Under the pieces are notes generated by a model. That model saw only the letters and a list, made by a program, of their open reading frames with translations. It was not told where the DNA came from and searched no databases. 64,000 nt of DNA from NCBI GenBank assembly GCA_905203045.1, contig CAJKUH010000009.1, positions 1 through 64,000 of the forward strand, read 5' to 3'. Source of the stretch: an uncultured Eggerthella sp. GTDB taxonomy: Bacteria; Actinomycetota; Coriobacteriia; Coriobacteriales; Eggerthellaceae. Below, piece by piece: positions 41,955-50,612 of the stretch; within the stretch, counting starts at the first letter, position 1, and every line of letters starts with the position of its first letter. A program made the translations under genes and the position numbers.

Positions 41955-43607
41955 ATGAACGAGATCAAATGTCCGCACTGCGGCGAGGTGTTTCAGGTAG
42001 ACGAACGCGGGTTCGCTGACATTTTGAGACAGGTTCGCACTGCCGAGTTCGATAAGGAAGTAGCTCAGCGCGAAGGGATGCTGAAGGCCCAAAATGCGCA
42101 GGAGGTGAAGCTTGCGGTTGCCAAGGCGCAGCAGGATGCTCAGGCGCAGGCTGCCCAGCGCGATGCGCGCATCGCGGAACTGGAAACCCAGCTTGTTGCT
42201 GAAAAGCGTGAGCGCCAGCAAGCGGAAAAGTCTTCGGAGTTGGAGCACGCCAACGAGCTTGAAGCTGCCTTGGCAAAGAAGCAGGCGGAAATCGCTCAGC
42301 TGAAAGCGACGGTGGAAAAGCTTTCCGCCGATCACGATGCCCAAAACCGTGTTGCCAAGGCCGAGCATGAAAGGCTTCTGTCCGATGCTACCGCCCAGCG
42401 CGATGCCGAGATTGCGGCGTTGCGTCAGCAGGTGGCCTCGCAGCAAAGCGCCTTCAAGCAGCAGCTTGAATCGCAGGCTCACGAATACACTCAGAAAATG
42501 GCGGCCGAGCAGGCGCAGAGTGCCCGTGCTGCTGCCGAGGAATCGGCTAAGCTGCAGCAGACTATTGCCGCTCAGAAGCAGCAGATCGAATCGCAGACGC
42601 AGCAGTTTGAGGCGCAGAAGGAGCTCGCCGTTACCGAGGCGCGTGCCACGGCTGAGCGTCAGCGTGACGAGCTTGCCGCGCAGGTGAAGCTGCAGCAGGC
42701 CCAGGCGGAACAGGAAAAGGCTGCCTTGCGTGAAAAGATGGCCAACGAGCTTTCGGCAAAGGACGAGCTTATCAAGTACAAGGACGAGGAAATTGCCCGC
42801 GTAAAGGAAATGAAGGCGCGTCTTTCCACCAAGATGGTGGGCGAATCGCTGGAACGCCATTGCGAAACGGAGTTCAACAAGATCCGTGCCACGGCATTCC
42901 CGCATGCCTATTTCGAGAAAGACAACGAAGTGGTGGAAGGCACCAAAGGCGACTTCGTGTTCCGTGAAACCGACCCTGAAACCGGTGAAGAAGTGGTTTC
43001 CATCATGTTCGAGATGAAGAACGAAAACGATGAAACCCGCACCAAGCACAAGAATGAGGATTTCTTCGCCAAGCTCGATTCCGATAGAAAGAAGAAGAAG
43101 TGTGAGTACGCTGTTTTGTGCACCATGCTTGAACCCGACAGCGAGCTGTACAACGAGGGCATTGTGGATGTGAGCTATCGTTACGAGAAGATGTACGTGA
43201 TTCGTCCGCAGTTCTTCATTCCCATCATTTCCATTCTGCGCAACGCGGCACTTTCTGCCTTGCAGTACAAAACCGAGCTTGCCGAAGTGCGCAATCAGAA
43301 CATCGACATCACCAACTTCGAGAACTCGATGGAGGATTTCAAGACGAAGTTCGCCCGCAACTACGATTTGGCAAGCCGTAAGTTTCAAACGGCCATCGAT
43401 GAAATTGACAAGACCATCGATCATCTGCAGAAAACGAAGGATGCACTGCTTGGCAGCGAGCGCAACCTGCGTTTGGCGAACGACAAGGCGCAAGACCTTA
43501 CCATCAAGAAGCTCACGCGGAAGAATCCCACTATGAAAGCCAAATTCGCGGCATTGGAAGAAGCCCGTGCACTTGAAGGGGCGAAGCCAGCAGGGGAGTC
43601 TGAGTGA
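41955..43607 (+). CDS. DUF2130 coiled-coil protein with N-terminal zinc ribbon
   Basis: A 550-residue protein. The first residues, IKCPHCGEVFQVDE, hold half of a zinc-ribbon-like CxxC site. Residues about 25-285 are a long Ala/Gln/Glu-rich coiled coil. The C-terminal domain (about 295-500), with ESLERHCETEFNKIRATAFPHAYFEKD, TKGDFVFRE and VSIMFEMKNENDET, matches the DUF2130 family; the D-x-E-x-K-like arrangement GDFVF...FEMKNE is reminiscent of a restriction-endonuclease fold, which is inference. The function is not established. The start has AGGAG 7 nt upstream. It stands alone and ends at a strong terminator. Confidence 0.85.
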   Translation: MNEIKCPHCGEVFQVDERGFADILRQVRTAEFDKEVAQREGMLKAQNAQEVKLAVAKAQQDAQAQAAQRDARIAELETQLVAEKRERQQAEKSSELEHANELEAALAKKQAEIAQLKATVEKLSADHDAQNRVAKAEHERLLSDATAQRDAEIAALRQQVASQQSAFKQQLESQAHEYTQKMAAEQAQSARAAAEESAKLQQTIAAQKQQIESQTQQFEAQKELAVTEARATAERQRDELAAQVKLQQAQAEQEKAALREKMANELSAKDELIKYKDEEIARVKEMKARLSTKMVGESLERHCETEFNKIRATAFPHAYFEKDNEVVEGTKGDFVFRETDPETGEEVVSIMFEMKNENDETRTKHKNEDFFAKLDSDRKKKKCEYAVLCTMLEPDSELYNEGIVDVSYRYEKMYVIRPQFFIPIISILRNAALSALQYKTELAEVRNQNIDITNFENSMEDFKTKFARNYDLASRKFQTAIDEIDKTIDHLQKTKDALLGSERNLRLANDKAQDLTIKKLTRKNPTMKAKFAALEEARALEGAKPAGESE

Positions 43608-43640
43608 TTCTGTGGAAAAAACGGCTTGATTTGCGTAAGG

Positions 43641-43667
43641 GAAGCGGGCATCTGCCCGCTTCTTTTT
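43641..43667 (+). terminator. Terminator of the DUF2130 gene
   Basis: GAAGCGGGCA at 43641-43650 pairs perfectly with TGCCCGCTTC at 43653-43662, followed by TTTTTCTG. Confidence 0.92.
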
Positions 43668-43843
43668 CTGTGATGTCGCCATCGTTTCAAGTGGGTGTTG
43701 CGTCTGCTGAAATAGCGCTGCGACGCAACGCATACTTCAATTCTGTAGTTGTTTTTCTGTTGGCTTGACGTGGGCTCATGCTTTCGGCATGCGGTCTAGA
43801 ATAGCTTCGTTTTAGTTTCTTTCGATTGGGTAGGAGCGTACTT

Positions 43844-45028
43844 TTGTCCCAGGAAATGACCGGCAAGCAGTGGCTTGCGCTCGCGGGCATTGCCATCGCG
43901 GCATTTGTGTTCAATTCTTCCGAGTTCATGCCGGTTGGCTTGCTTACTGATATCGGACATACCTTTGGCACCTCCGAGGCAACAACGGGCATGTTGGTTT
44001 CGGTGTATGCCTGGGCGGTTATGATCCTTTCGGTGCCGCTGATGATCGTGGCAACGCGCCTTGATTTTCGCAGGCTTATGCTGGTGGTCATCGTGGTGTT
44101 TCTGGTGGGACAGGTGCTTACCGCGGTTTCGGTAAGCTACTGGATGCTTATGGCGTCGCGTTTGGTTGTGGCATGCGCCCACTCGGTTTTCTGGGCCATT
44201 GCGGCTCCCATTGCTGTGCGCCTTGTTCCGCAGAACAAGCGTGCTCTTGCCTTGAGCTTGGTGGAAACAGGCACGGCGGTTGCGGGTATTATCGGCTTGC
44301 CGCTGGGCCGTGCCATTGGCCTTGCCGTGGGCTGGCGCCTTACCTTCGCCATTGTTGCGGTGATCACGGCGATTCTGCTGATTTACCTGCTTATCACGCT
44401 GCCTTGGGTGCCTGGTGCTGAGCCGTTCAGCGTTTCGCAGTTGCCGGGGCTGTTCCAGAACAAGGGTCTGGTTGCGTTGTTCATTCTTACGGCTCTGTAT
44501 GCATGGGGCTACTACACGGGCTATAGCTACATCGAGCCGTTCTTGCTGCAGATAGCCAGTTTGGCAAACGATGTGGTCACCTTGGTGCTTTCCGTGTTCG
44601 GTGTGGCAAGCATCATTGGCAGCTTCCTGTGCTCAAAATTGTATCCGCGCCATCGGTTCACGTTTTTCTGCGCCATTACCATAGGGGTTCCTGTCGCCCT
44701 GTTGCTTATGCATGCGGCGACAGTTGCGGGTGTTGTGGCGGTTGTCGGCGTCGTGGTGCTGTGGGGTATCTGTGGCGCATCGGTGAGCGTGGTGTACCAG
44801 GCCGAGATCATCAACGTTTCCTCTGATGAAGAGGAAACGGTTGCCATGGCATTTTTCTCGGGCATCTTCAACTTCGGCATTGGCACGGGCGCTTTGCTTG
44901 GCGGTCAGGTGGTGAATACGCTGGGCATTGCCAACGTGTTCTACGCCGGCGGTGCGCTCGGCGTGGTTTCGATCCTGTTCTGCCTGATTGTGGCGGTGCA
45001 TAGGCTGAAAAAGTATCCCGTTAAATAA
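43844..45028 (+). CDS. MFS efflux transporter, SotB-like
   Basis: A 394-residue, 12-helix major facilitator of the drug:proton antiporter type. The N-terminal helix carries FNSSEFMPVGLL, the loop 2-3 and helix 4 region has ASRLVVACAHSVFWAIAAPIAVRLVP, and helix 5 has the motif C-like TGTAVAGIIGLPLGRAIGLAVGWR; these are features of the SotB/AraJ branch that exports sugars and drugs. The start is a TTG at 43844, chosen because TAGGAG is 8 nt upstream; another TTG at 43826 is in frame. It is not obviously linked to neighbours. Confidence 0.85.
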   Translation: MSQEMTGKQWLALAGIAIAAFVFNSSEFMPVGLLTDIGHTFGTSEATTGMLVSVYAWAVMILSVPLMIVATRLDFRRLMLVVIVVFLVGQVLTAVSVSYWMLMASRLVVACAHSVFWAIAAPIAVRLVPQNKRALALSLVETGTAVAGIIGLPLGRAIGLAVGWRLTFAIVAVITAILLIYLLITLPWVPGAEPFSVSQLPGLFQNKGLVALFILTALYAWGYYTGYSYIEPFLLQIASLANDVVTLVLSVFGVASIIGSFLCSKLYPRHRFTFFCAITIGVPVALLLMHAATVAGVVAVVGVVVLWGICGASVSVVYQAEIINVSSDEEETVAMAFFSGIFNFGIGTGALLGGQVVNTLGIANVFYAGGALGVVSILFCLIVAVHRLKKYPVK

Positions 45029-45399
45029 CTTGCCGCCAAGGTTGCTGCCCTGGGTGCGGTTTATCGACTGTCCTTTCTGCGGTGCGTATTCCCTTGTTTG
45101 TGCATTCCCCTGTTTGCATATTCCGTCAATCGCCCGAATACGGCAGCTCAAACCAGTTGTTTTGCGCGAAATCGTGGGCATCGCTTCTACCAGGCTTTAT
45201 TTCGCTTGTGTTTCGGAAATGTCCAGAGAATGTGATGAAACGCGATTCGAATGCCGCAACCGGTTGTGTTGTTCGGCGAAAGGACGATTATAAAGCCATC
45301 GAACGCAAGGGGCGTTCGGAGAGAGCGCTTAGGCGCTTGGACGTTAGGACGAACTGTTGAACTTCCGCAACCTGCATATCGAAATTATCAGCTCCATTA

Positions 45400-45503
45400 T
45401 TTAGGGCTCGGGTTGCTCAAAGTCAGCTGCCCGAACCCTGATCGGGCAGCTGATGGTTTTGAATCCGGAGGCTGTTTAAAGAAACGGCTTCCGGATTTTT
45501 TAT
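45400..45503 (+). promoter_or_regulatory. Hairpin leader with terminator upstream of the MHS transporter gene
   Basis: The 572 bp between the two MFS genes holds no gene. CAGCTGCCCGA (45424-45434) and TCGGGCAGCTG (45442-45452) form a perfect 11-bp hairpin. Nine nt later AATCCGGAGGCTGTTT (45462-45477) pairs with AAACGGCTTCCGGATT (45482-45497) followed by TTTTTATT, a good terminator about 100 nt before the next start. Alternative pairings exist: GGGTT (45410-45414) with AACCC in the first loop, TTCCGG with CCGGAA across the U-run, and AGGCTGTTT with AAACAGCCT at 45532-45540. The layout suggests regulated attenuation, but the terminator could also just end a short RNA. Confidence 0.55.
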
Positions 45504-45600
45504 TGCCGGAACAGCGTATGCCGCGTTCTTCAAACAGCCTTCTTATCTGAAACCGCATTTCAATGGTTCACGAAGCGAAGGAAAAGAAGGAGAAAGCGGA

Positions 45601-46935
45601 ATGTCTAGCACAGCAGCAACGGCATCAACCATGGCGCCTGTGGGCGTCGAATCCAAGAAACGGAATTCCACAGCGGAAATCGTGGCAGCCTCGATGGTGG
45701 GTACCGCCATTGAGTTCTACGACAACTACTGCTACAGCATTGCGGCGGCAAGCTATTTCGGACTGATCTTCTTTACCGATGTTGCGAAGTCCGACCCGGT
45801 GTTGGCAACGCTGCTTTCGTTTGTGACCTTTGCGGTGTCGTTCTTGGCTCGTCCGTTTGGCTCGCTTCTGTTCGGCCACTTCGGCGATAGACTGGGACGC
45901 AAGAAGACGCTGGTAGTTGCCCTGATGCTGATGGGCATCGCAACGTTTGTGGTTGGCCTGCTTCCTGGCTATGAGGTGCTTGGCCCTACGTCTGTTGTTC
46001 TGCTGTGCGTATGCCGCGCTTGCCAGGGCTTGGGTCTTGGTGGCGAATGGTCGGGCGCAGCGCTGGTTGCCACGGAAAACGCTCCGAAGGGCAAGCGAGC
46101 CCTGTACGGATCGTTCCCGAACATGGGTGCTCCCATTGGCTTCTTCTGCGCTTACGGCGTGAACCTTCTGCTTGACTCGACGCTGCCTACCGACGCCATG
46201 GTTGCCTGGGGTTGGCGTATCCCGTTCCTGCTTTCCGCTTTGCTGGTAGTGGTTGGCCTTATCGTCCGTCTTCGCATGACGGAAACCCCCGTATTCCAGA
46301 AGGCTCAGAAAGAGAACCGTACCGTTAAGATGCCGTTGGCAACGCTTCTTCGCCACAACTGGAGGCAGGTTGTTCTTGGCACGTGCGCAGTGAGCATCAC
46401 CTATACGCTGTTCTACGTTCTGGGTACTTGGTCGCTTTCCTATGGCGTTTCGACCTTGGGCTTCACGCAGCAGCAGTATCTGGGCATGCAGATGGTCTCG
46501 GTGTTCTTCTTTGCGGCATTCATCGTTGTTGGCTGCCTTGGTGCCGACCGTTTTGGCCGCAAGCCCGTTGTCATGACGGCAACGGCCGCAACGTTCGTGT
46601 TCGCACTGTTTGCTCCGGCTCTGCTTTCTGCGCATAGCGCACTGAACGTAATGGTGTTCCTGTGCGTCGGCTTTATGTGCATGGGCGCAATCTTCGGCCC
46701 CACCGGTTCGTATCTGCCCGAACTGTTCCCGGCCCATGTGCGTTATTGCGGCTCTGGTCTTTCCTACAACTTGGCGGCAATTCTCGGCGGCGCTTTCGCT
46801 CCTACCATCGCATCGGCTTTGGTTCTGAACTTCGGCATCATGTCGCTTGGTTGGTATCTGGGCGGTATGGCAGTGGTTTCCCTGGTGGCGCTGCTGTTCT
46901 TCCGCGAAAGCAAGGATGTCGACTACGAGAAGTAG
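45601..46935 (+). CDS. MFS metabolite:proton symporter (MHS family)
   Basis: A 444-residue, 12-helix importer. The N-terminal segment ASMVGTAIEFYDNYCYSIAA with its Glu and Asp, and LARPFGSLLFGHFGDRLGRKKTL in loop 2-3, are diagnostic of the MHS family (shikimate, alpha-ketoglutarate, citrate, proline/betaine transporters). CQGLGLGGEWSGAALVATENAP is the conserved helix 4-5 stretch. The substrate cannot be told. AAGGAG precedes the ATG by about 8 nt. A hairpin leader with a terminator is upstream, and a WYL regulator gene follows, which may control it. Confidence 0.9.
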   Translation: MSSTAATASTMAPVGVESKKRNSTAEIVAASMVGTAIEFYDNYCYSIAAASYFGLIFFTDVAKSDPVLATLLSFVTFAVSFLARPFGSLLFGHFGDRLGRKKTLVVALMLMGIATFVVGLLPGYEVLGPTSVVLLCVCRACQGLGLGGEWSGAALVATENAPKGKRALYGSFPNMGAPIGFFCAYGVNLLLDSTLPTDAMVAWGWRIPFLLSALLVVVGLIVRLRMTETPVFQKAQKENRTVKMPLATLLRHNWRQVVLGTCAVSITYTLFYVLGTWSLSYGVSTLGFTQQQYLGMQMVSVFFFAAFIVVGCLGADRFGRKPVVMTATAATFVFALFAPALLSAHSALNVMVFLCVGFMCMGAIFGPTGSYLPELFPAHVRYCGSGLSYNLAAILGGAFAPTIASALVLNFGIMSLGWYLGGMAVVSLVALLFFRESKDVDYEK

Positions 46936-46989
46936 GAAGACCCTTCATCGAGCTGACGCCCCTGCAAGGCAAGTTGTCAGTGTTCGAAA

Positions 46990-47021
46990 GGAGGATGGCC
47001 CCTGGGGCTGTCCTCCTTTTT
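46990..47021 (+). terminator. Terminator of the MHS transporter gene
   Basis: GGAGGATGGCCCC at 46990-47002 pairs with GGGGCTGTCCTCC at 47004-47016 (one G-U pair), followed by TTTTTG. Confidence 0.88.
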
Positions 47022-47074
47022 GCTTTATGATGTACATAAAAGTTCCCAGTTGGCAGGCAGTGAAAGGGTGCGGT

Positions 47075-48055
47075 ATGGCAACCACGGCGCAAAAACTGAA
47101 GCTGATGTACTTGGCTCAAATTTTCGAAACCGAAACCGATGAAAAGCATGGCCTTACTGGCCCGCAGCTGATAGAGCGGTTGGCGGAGTTGGGCATTACC
47201 GTTGAGCGGAAAACGCTCTATCGTGACATAAAGTGCTTGAAAGAATACGGTTACGACATCGAGAAGTACCAACGGGCACCTGTTGAATACGGGTTGGCAT
47301 CGCGCAAGTTCGAGAAAACCGAGCTGCTCCTTTTGGCCGATGCCGTTCAGTCTTCGCGCTTTCTTACCGAACGTAAATCGGGCGCATTGGTGAAGGCCAT
47401 CAGCAAACTCGGCAGCAAGTATATGGCGGAAAACCTGAGGAAGCGCCTTCATGTTGAAGGGCGTATTCGCTCGCAGAATGAAACAGTGTTCTACAACCTT
47501 GATGCCATCCAGCGTGCTATTTCCGCCAAGAAGAAAGTGCAGTTCCATTACTTCAAGTACGACAACCGCAAGCAGGCCGTTTTGCAGCATAGCGGCGACT
47601 ACTACGTGGAAACCCCCTTGCACCTGGTATATATGGACGATTGCTATTACCTGGTTGCCTGGAACGACAAGCACCAGGGCACGACCAATTACCGCGTTGA
47701 CCGCATGAAAGACATCGATGTTTCCGAAGAAGATGCGACGAGCAATGCGAGCACAGCGGAATTCGACGTGAAGAAGTACCAGGAACGAGTGTTCAGCATG
47801 TACGGTGGTGATCCGGTGTTGGTTACCCTGCTGGTGAAAGCACCCGCCATCAATACCGTGATAGACCGCTTCGGCAAAGATGTGGATGCCGAAGCGGTGG
47901 AAGACGGCTCGATGCGCGTGCGCGTTAAGGTTATGCAGGCGCCAACGTTCTACGGTTGGCTTTCGACCCTGGGTACCAACGTGATAATCGAGCAGCCGCA
48001 ATCTTTGAAGGCGGCGTATCGAACATACCTCCAGGGAATAATCGAGCAGTACTGA
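47075..48055 (+). CDS. WYL-domain transcriptional regulator
   Basis: A 326-residue DeoR-like regulator. The N-terminal winged helix contains LTGPQLIERLAELGITVERKTLYRDIKCLKEYGYDI; a helical linker follows; the WYL domain (about 135-220) contains VQFHYFKYDNRKQAVLQHSGDYYVETPLHLVYMDDCYYLVAW (the W-x-L-like ligand pocket, here LVAW); and the C-terminal WCX-type extension ends ... TNVIIEQPQSLKAAYRTYL. WYL regulators bind nucleic acid or small ligands. GAAAGGG is upstream of the ATG. Neighbouring MHS transporter gene is a possible target. Confidence 0.88.
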   Translation: MATTAQKLKLMYLAQIFETETDEKHGLTGPQLIERLAELGITVERKTLYRDIKCLKEYGYDIEKYQRAPVEYGLASRKFEKTELLLLADAVQSSRFLTERKSGALVKAISKLGSKYMAENLRKRLHVEGRIRSQNETVFYNLDAIQRAISAKKKVQFHYFKYDNRKQAVLQHSGDYYVETPLHLVYMDDCYYLVAWNDKHQGTTNYRVDRMKDIDVSEEDATSNASTAEFDVKKYQERVFSMYGGDPVLVTLLVKAPAINTVIDRFGKDVDAEAVEDGSMRVRVKVMQAPTFYGWLSTLGTNVIIEQPQSLKAAYRTYLQGIIEQY

Positions 48056-48244
48056 GTGCGAATAGGTGCTGTGTTCATAGCGTCCTCCTTGCTTTGCGGT
48101 TTTGCGGCAATGCCGCGTTTTGATTCGTTCAGCCACATGCCGAACCGATCGCGTGTGGAAGGAAAGAACGAAGATGAAATCGAAAGGATTGCGATCGGCC
48201 CGGCATGTGGCTTCCCTTTCGGGAGTGCCCTCTTGATGGTTTGT

Positions 48245-48340
48245 ATAATACGCAGCTCGCAACCATTGAGTGGGAGTAATTATTCATTCGGTTTTACAAG
48301 CCCTCGACCTGCGAAAACAGGTCGAGGGCTTTTCTTTTTG
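48245..48340 (+). ncRNA. Candidate small RNA with promoter and terminator
   Basis: TATAAT at 48245-48250 (preceded by TTTG) lies 50 nt before a strong terminator hairpin AAGCCCTCGACCTG (48299-48312) with CAGGTCGAGGGCTT (48319-48332) and TTTTCTTTTT. If transcription starts near 48257 an RNA of about 80 nt would result. No open reading frame or known RNA family is recognised. The alternative is that the hairpin terminates read-through from the WYL gene, which ended 240 bp earlier. Confidence 0.4.
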
Positions 48341-48375
48341 ATGGGCTAGGGCAACCCCTGGGCAACCTTCCGTAG
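48299..48375 (+). repeat. Left copy of a diverged direct repeat at the edge of a foreign block
   Basis: The hairpin CTCGACCTGCG...CAGGTCGAG followed by a T-run, a spacer, and GGGCAACCTTCCGTA (48361-48375) recurs at 52669-52734 as CTCTTGATCTGCG...CAGGTCGAGAG, a T-run, a shorter spacer and GGGCAACCCATCCGTA. The pair flanks the ATPase-TetR-MBL-MATE block. It may be a duplicated target or attachment site, or two related terminators. Confidence 0.45.
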
Positions 48376-48432
48376 GGGAACATCCTGGGAGTATTTTCGA
48401 ATCGTCATAACGCCCGGTTGCAACGCATTTGC

Positions 48433-49813
48433 CTAATCGAACATCTGCGCCAGGTCGATGAAAACGGTGTTATTGCTTTCGACGGCTTTGAAGCCGGAGC
48501 GAGAGAAGAAGCCGTAACGATGGCACTTGAGCCCCGTCGCCTCGACTTGGGCAATCTCTTCATCGGCCATGTTCTGAGTGATAGGCGTTTTGCGGAACTT
48601 GGCCTCGTTGAACACATACCCTTGGGGGTCCCGCGTCACCACATCAAACTCGCCGTTCGTCTTGTTTGCGGGGTCGTCGTACCAATACTTTCCGATGGCA
48701 TCGAAGGGCGGCTCGACGTTGCCTGCACGGTTTTGCCGCACGAGATACTGGCGGCAGACCTCCTCGAACATGTGGGGGACGTAGTTCTCCTCGAAGTCTT
48801 GGGAAACGTGGCGATCGTAAAAGACCTCGGGATCAAGCAGCTGTCGTGCCGAGGCGTTACGAAAGACGTAGCGGTAGTAAAAGAGAGAGCGGGTCGATCA
48901 CAAAGTAGCCAGACTTGCGCTTGTTCGTGGGGTCGTTAATGGGCGCGCGCTTTTGGACGAGCTCGAGCGAGATGAGTTTATCCAAAACGTCGGACATGGC
49001 GGGGCCGCTGGATACATGGGACTGCGCCAACGCGTCCCCCCAACGTGAGTACTCTTGCGCAAGAGCTCCAAAGACCTCGTTGGCATTGGTCATCTTTGAG
49101 ATCCCGGCACCAAGGTAGGAGGGGACTTCGTTTTCGAGGCGGGCGCCCGGTTCCGTCATGAGCTCGATGATGTTATTCCGAACGCTCAGGTTTTGGTCGA
49201 CAAGTCGGTTGTAGTAGGGGATGCCTCCAAAGACGCTGTAGAGCCGCACTTTGTCTTCGGGCAAGAAGGTGGGATAGAACTTTGCGGCATCGTGATAGTC
49301 CATGGGCTTGAGCTCGAGCGCGAGGTCGATTCGTCCGTAGAGCGGGCTTTCATGCTCGACAAGCGACTTCATGATCTCAACGTAAGAGCCACATAGGATG
49401 ATGTTCAAACGCGAGCTCTCGCGGTGGGTATCGATCAAGGTCTGGATAATGCTATCCAGACCCTTTACGGCATCTCTGAGATAGGGGCATTCGTCAAGAA
49501 CGAGCGTGACGCTTCTGTTCTTAGCTTGGGAGAACAGGAACTCGATGAGTTCGCGGATGCTTGAAAAGGCGAGCGGGGGAAAGCCCAGTGCAGCGGCGAT
49601 GAGATCGGAGAGACTTGCAAGGTTGTCAGCCTCGGAGGTTTGGCGGCACTCGTAGTAGATCGTCGCGCCGTCCGGGATATCGGTCAGCGCCTGTTTGATG
49701 AGCTCACTTTTTCCGACGCGACGTCTGCCGTAGACGAGAACGTTGCGCTGGCCAGAGACATTGAGCTCTTTTTTGATTTTAGCGAGTTCGCGCTCTCTGC
49801 CGATGACTCGCAT
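48433..49813 (-). pseudogene. Frameshifted ATPase with DUF234 C-terminal domain
   Basis: An AAA-like ATPase of the archaeal/bacterial type, interrupted by one frameshift. The first part (49813 to about 48885) has GRERELAKIKKE, Walker A VYGRRRVGKSELI, Walker B VTLVLDECPYL, and a winged-helix middle region. Near 48885-48895, within the run CTCTCTCTTTT, the frame shifts: the next frame continues FYYRYVFRNASARQLL and joins the reading frame 48771-48433 that encodes the DUF234 domain ending VESNNTVFIDLAQMFD. A one-base insertion would explain it. The genome may carry a true pseudogene, or the run may be a sequencing error. The ATG at 49813 has AGGAAC upstream. Confidence 0.75.
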
Positions 49814-49949
49814 TTGCTCGGTTCCTTCCGACTCGGTTTTAACCGAGTAAAGGAAGAGAGAGCGCCACATTGTCATGAATTCCTTATCGAAAGCCTGGTT
49901 TGAATTTGATGGACGAGTGATTCAAATCCTGTAAAGGAGCGTACTTCGC

Positions 49950-50004
49950 TTGAAAAACTAACGGTGTTAGTTTATAACCTACTTTAGAAACTAACGGTGT
50001 TAGT
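49950..50004 (+). promoter_or_regulatory. Promoter with two TetR-type operators
   Basis: TTGAAA (49950-49955) and TATAAC (49973-49978) are separated by exactly 17 nt. ACTAACGGTGTTAGT, a perfect palindrome with a 3-nt centre, occurs at 49957-49971 inside the spacer and again at 49990-50004 just after the expected start point. The second copy ends 17 nt before the GTG of the TetR gene. A dimeric repressor bound at these sites would block the promoter, so autorepression of the TetR-MBL-MATE operon is very likely. Confidence 0.85.
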
Positions 50005-50020
50005 AAAGAAGGGGCGCAAC

Positions 50021-50611
50021 GTGCCAAGAAGAGGGTTGACTACCGACGCCATAACGACGGCGGCTATCGAGTACGTGAGGGAAAGCGGGGTGGACGACTT
50101 CTCGCTCAGGGAGCTGGCGACACGGCTCGGGGTGAAGCCTGCTTCGCTCTATAACCATGTGGGCAGCGCAAACGAGATCATGGTGGAAGTGGGGCGCTTC
50201 GCCCTGCGCGATCTATGCGACCGCCTCCGTGCGGCGCGCCAGGCCGGGGACAGCATGGGGTGCCTGATTTCCATGGCAGAGGCGTATCGCTCGTACGCCT
50301 TGGAAAACCCGGAACTGTACAAAGCGATCGTCCGTATGCCCTCCTATGAGGACGAAACCCTGAGCGCGGAGGGGCACTCCATCATGGGGGAGCTGTACGC
50401 CTCCCTCGCACAGTTTCAGCTGAGCCCGGTCGAGGCGGCGAACTTCGGTCGCGCGTATCGAAGCGCCATGCACGGGTTCGTGTCGCTTGAGATGAACGGT
50501 TACTTCCGCGGAGACCCGGATGCCGGACAGAGCTATCGGTTCCTTATGGGGCAGATTGTCGCCTCACTTGACGTGAATGACGTCCGACCTGGTGAGGGGA
50601 GGGACCGTTAA
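50021..50611 (+). CDS. TetR-family transcriptional repressor
   Basis: A 196-residue regulator with an N-terminal helix-turn-helix, ITTAAIEYVRESGVDDFSLRELATRLGVKPASLYNHVGS, and a C-terminal WHG/TetR_C_33-like ligand domain (about 95-185, ending NFGRAYRSAMHGFVSLEMNGYF). The GTG at 50021 is supported by AAGGGG 8 nt upstream; an in-frame GTG at 49997 lies within operator sequence. It is the first gene of a three-gene operon with an MBL hydrolase and a MATE pump, whose start is 1 nt after this stop, and its own promoter bears tandem palindromes. It probably senses a compound that the pump removes or the hydrolase cleaves. Confidence 0.9.
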   Translation: MPRRGLTTDAITTAAIEYVRESGVDDFSLRELATRLGVKPASLYNHVGSANEIMVEVGRFALRDLCDRLRAARQAGDSMGCLISMAEAYRSYALENPELYKAIVRMPSYEDETLSAEGHSIMGELYASLAQFQLSPVEAANFGRAYRSAMHGFVSLEMNGYFRGDPDAGQSYRFLMGQIVASLDVNDVRPGEGRDR

Positions 50612-50612
50612 C

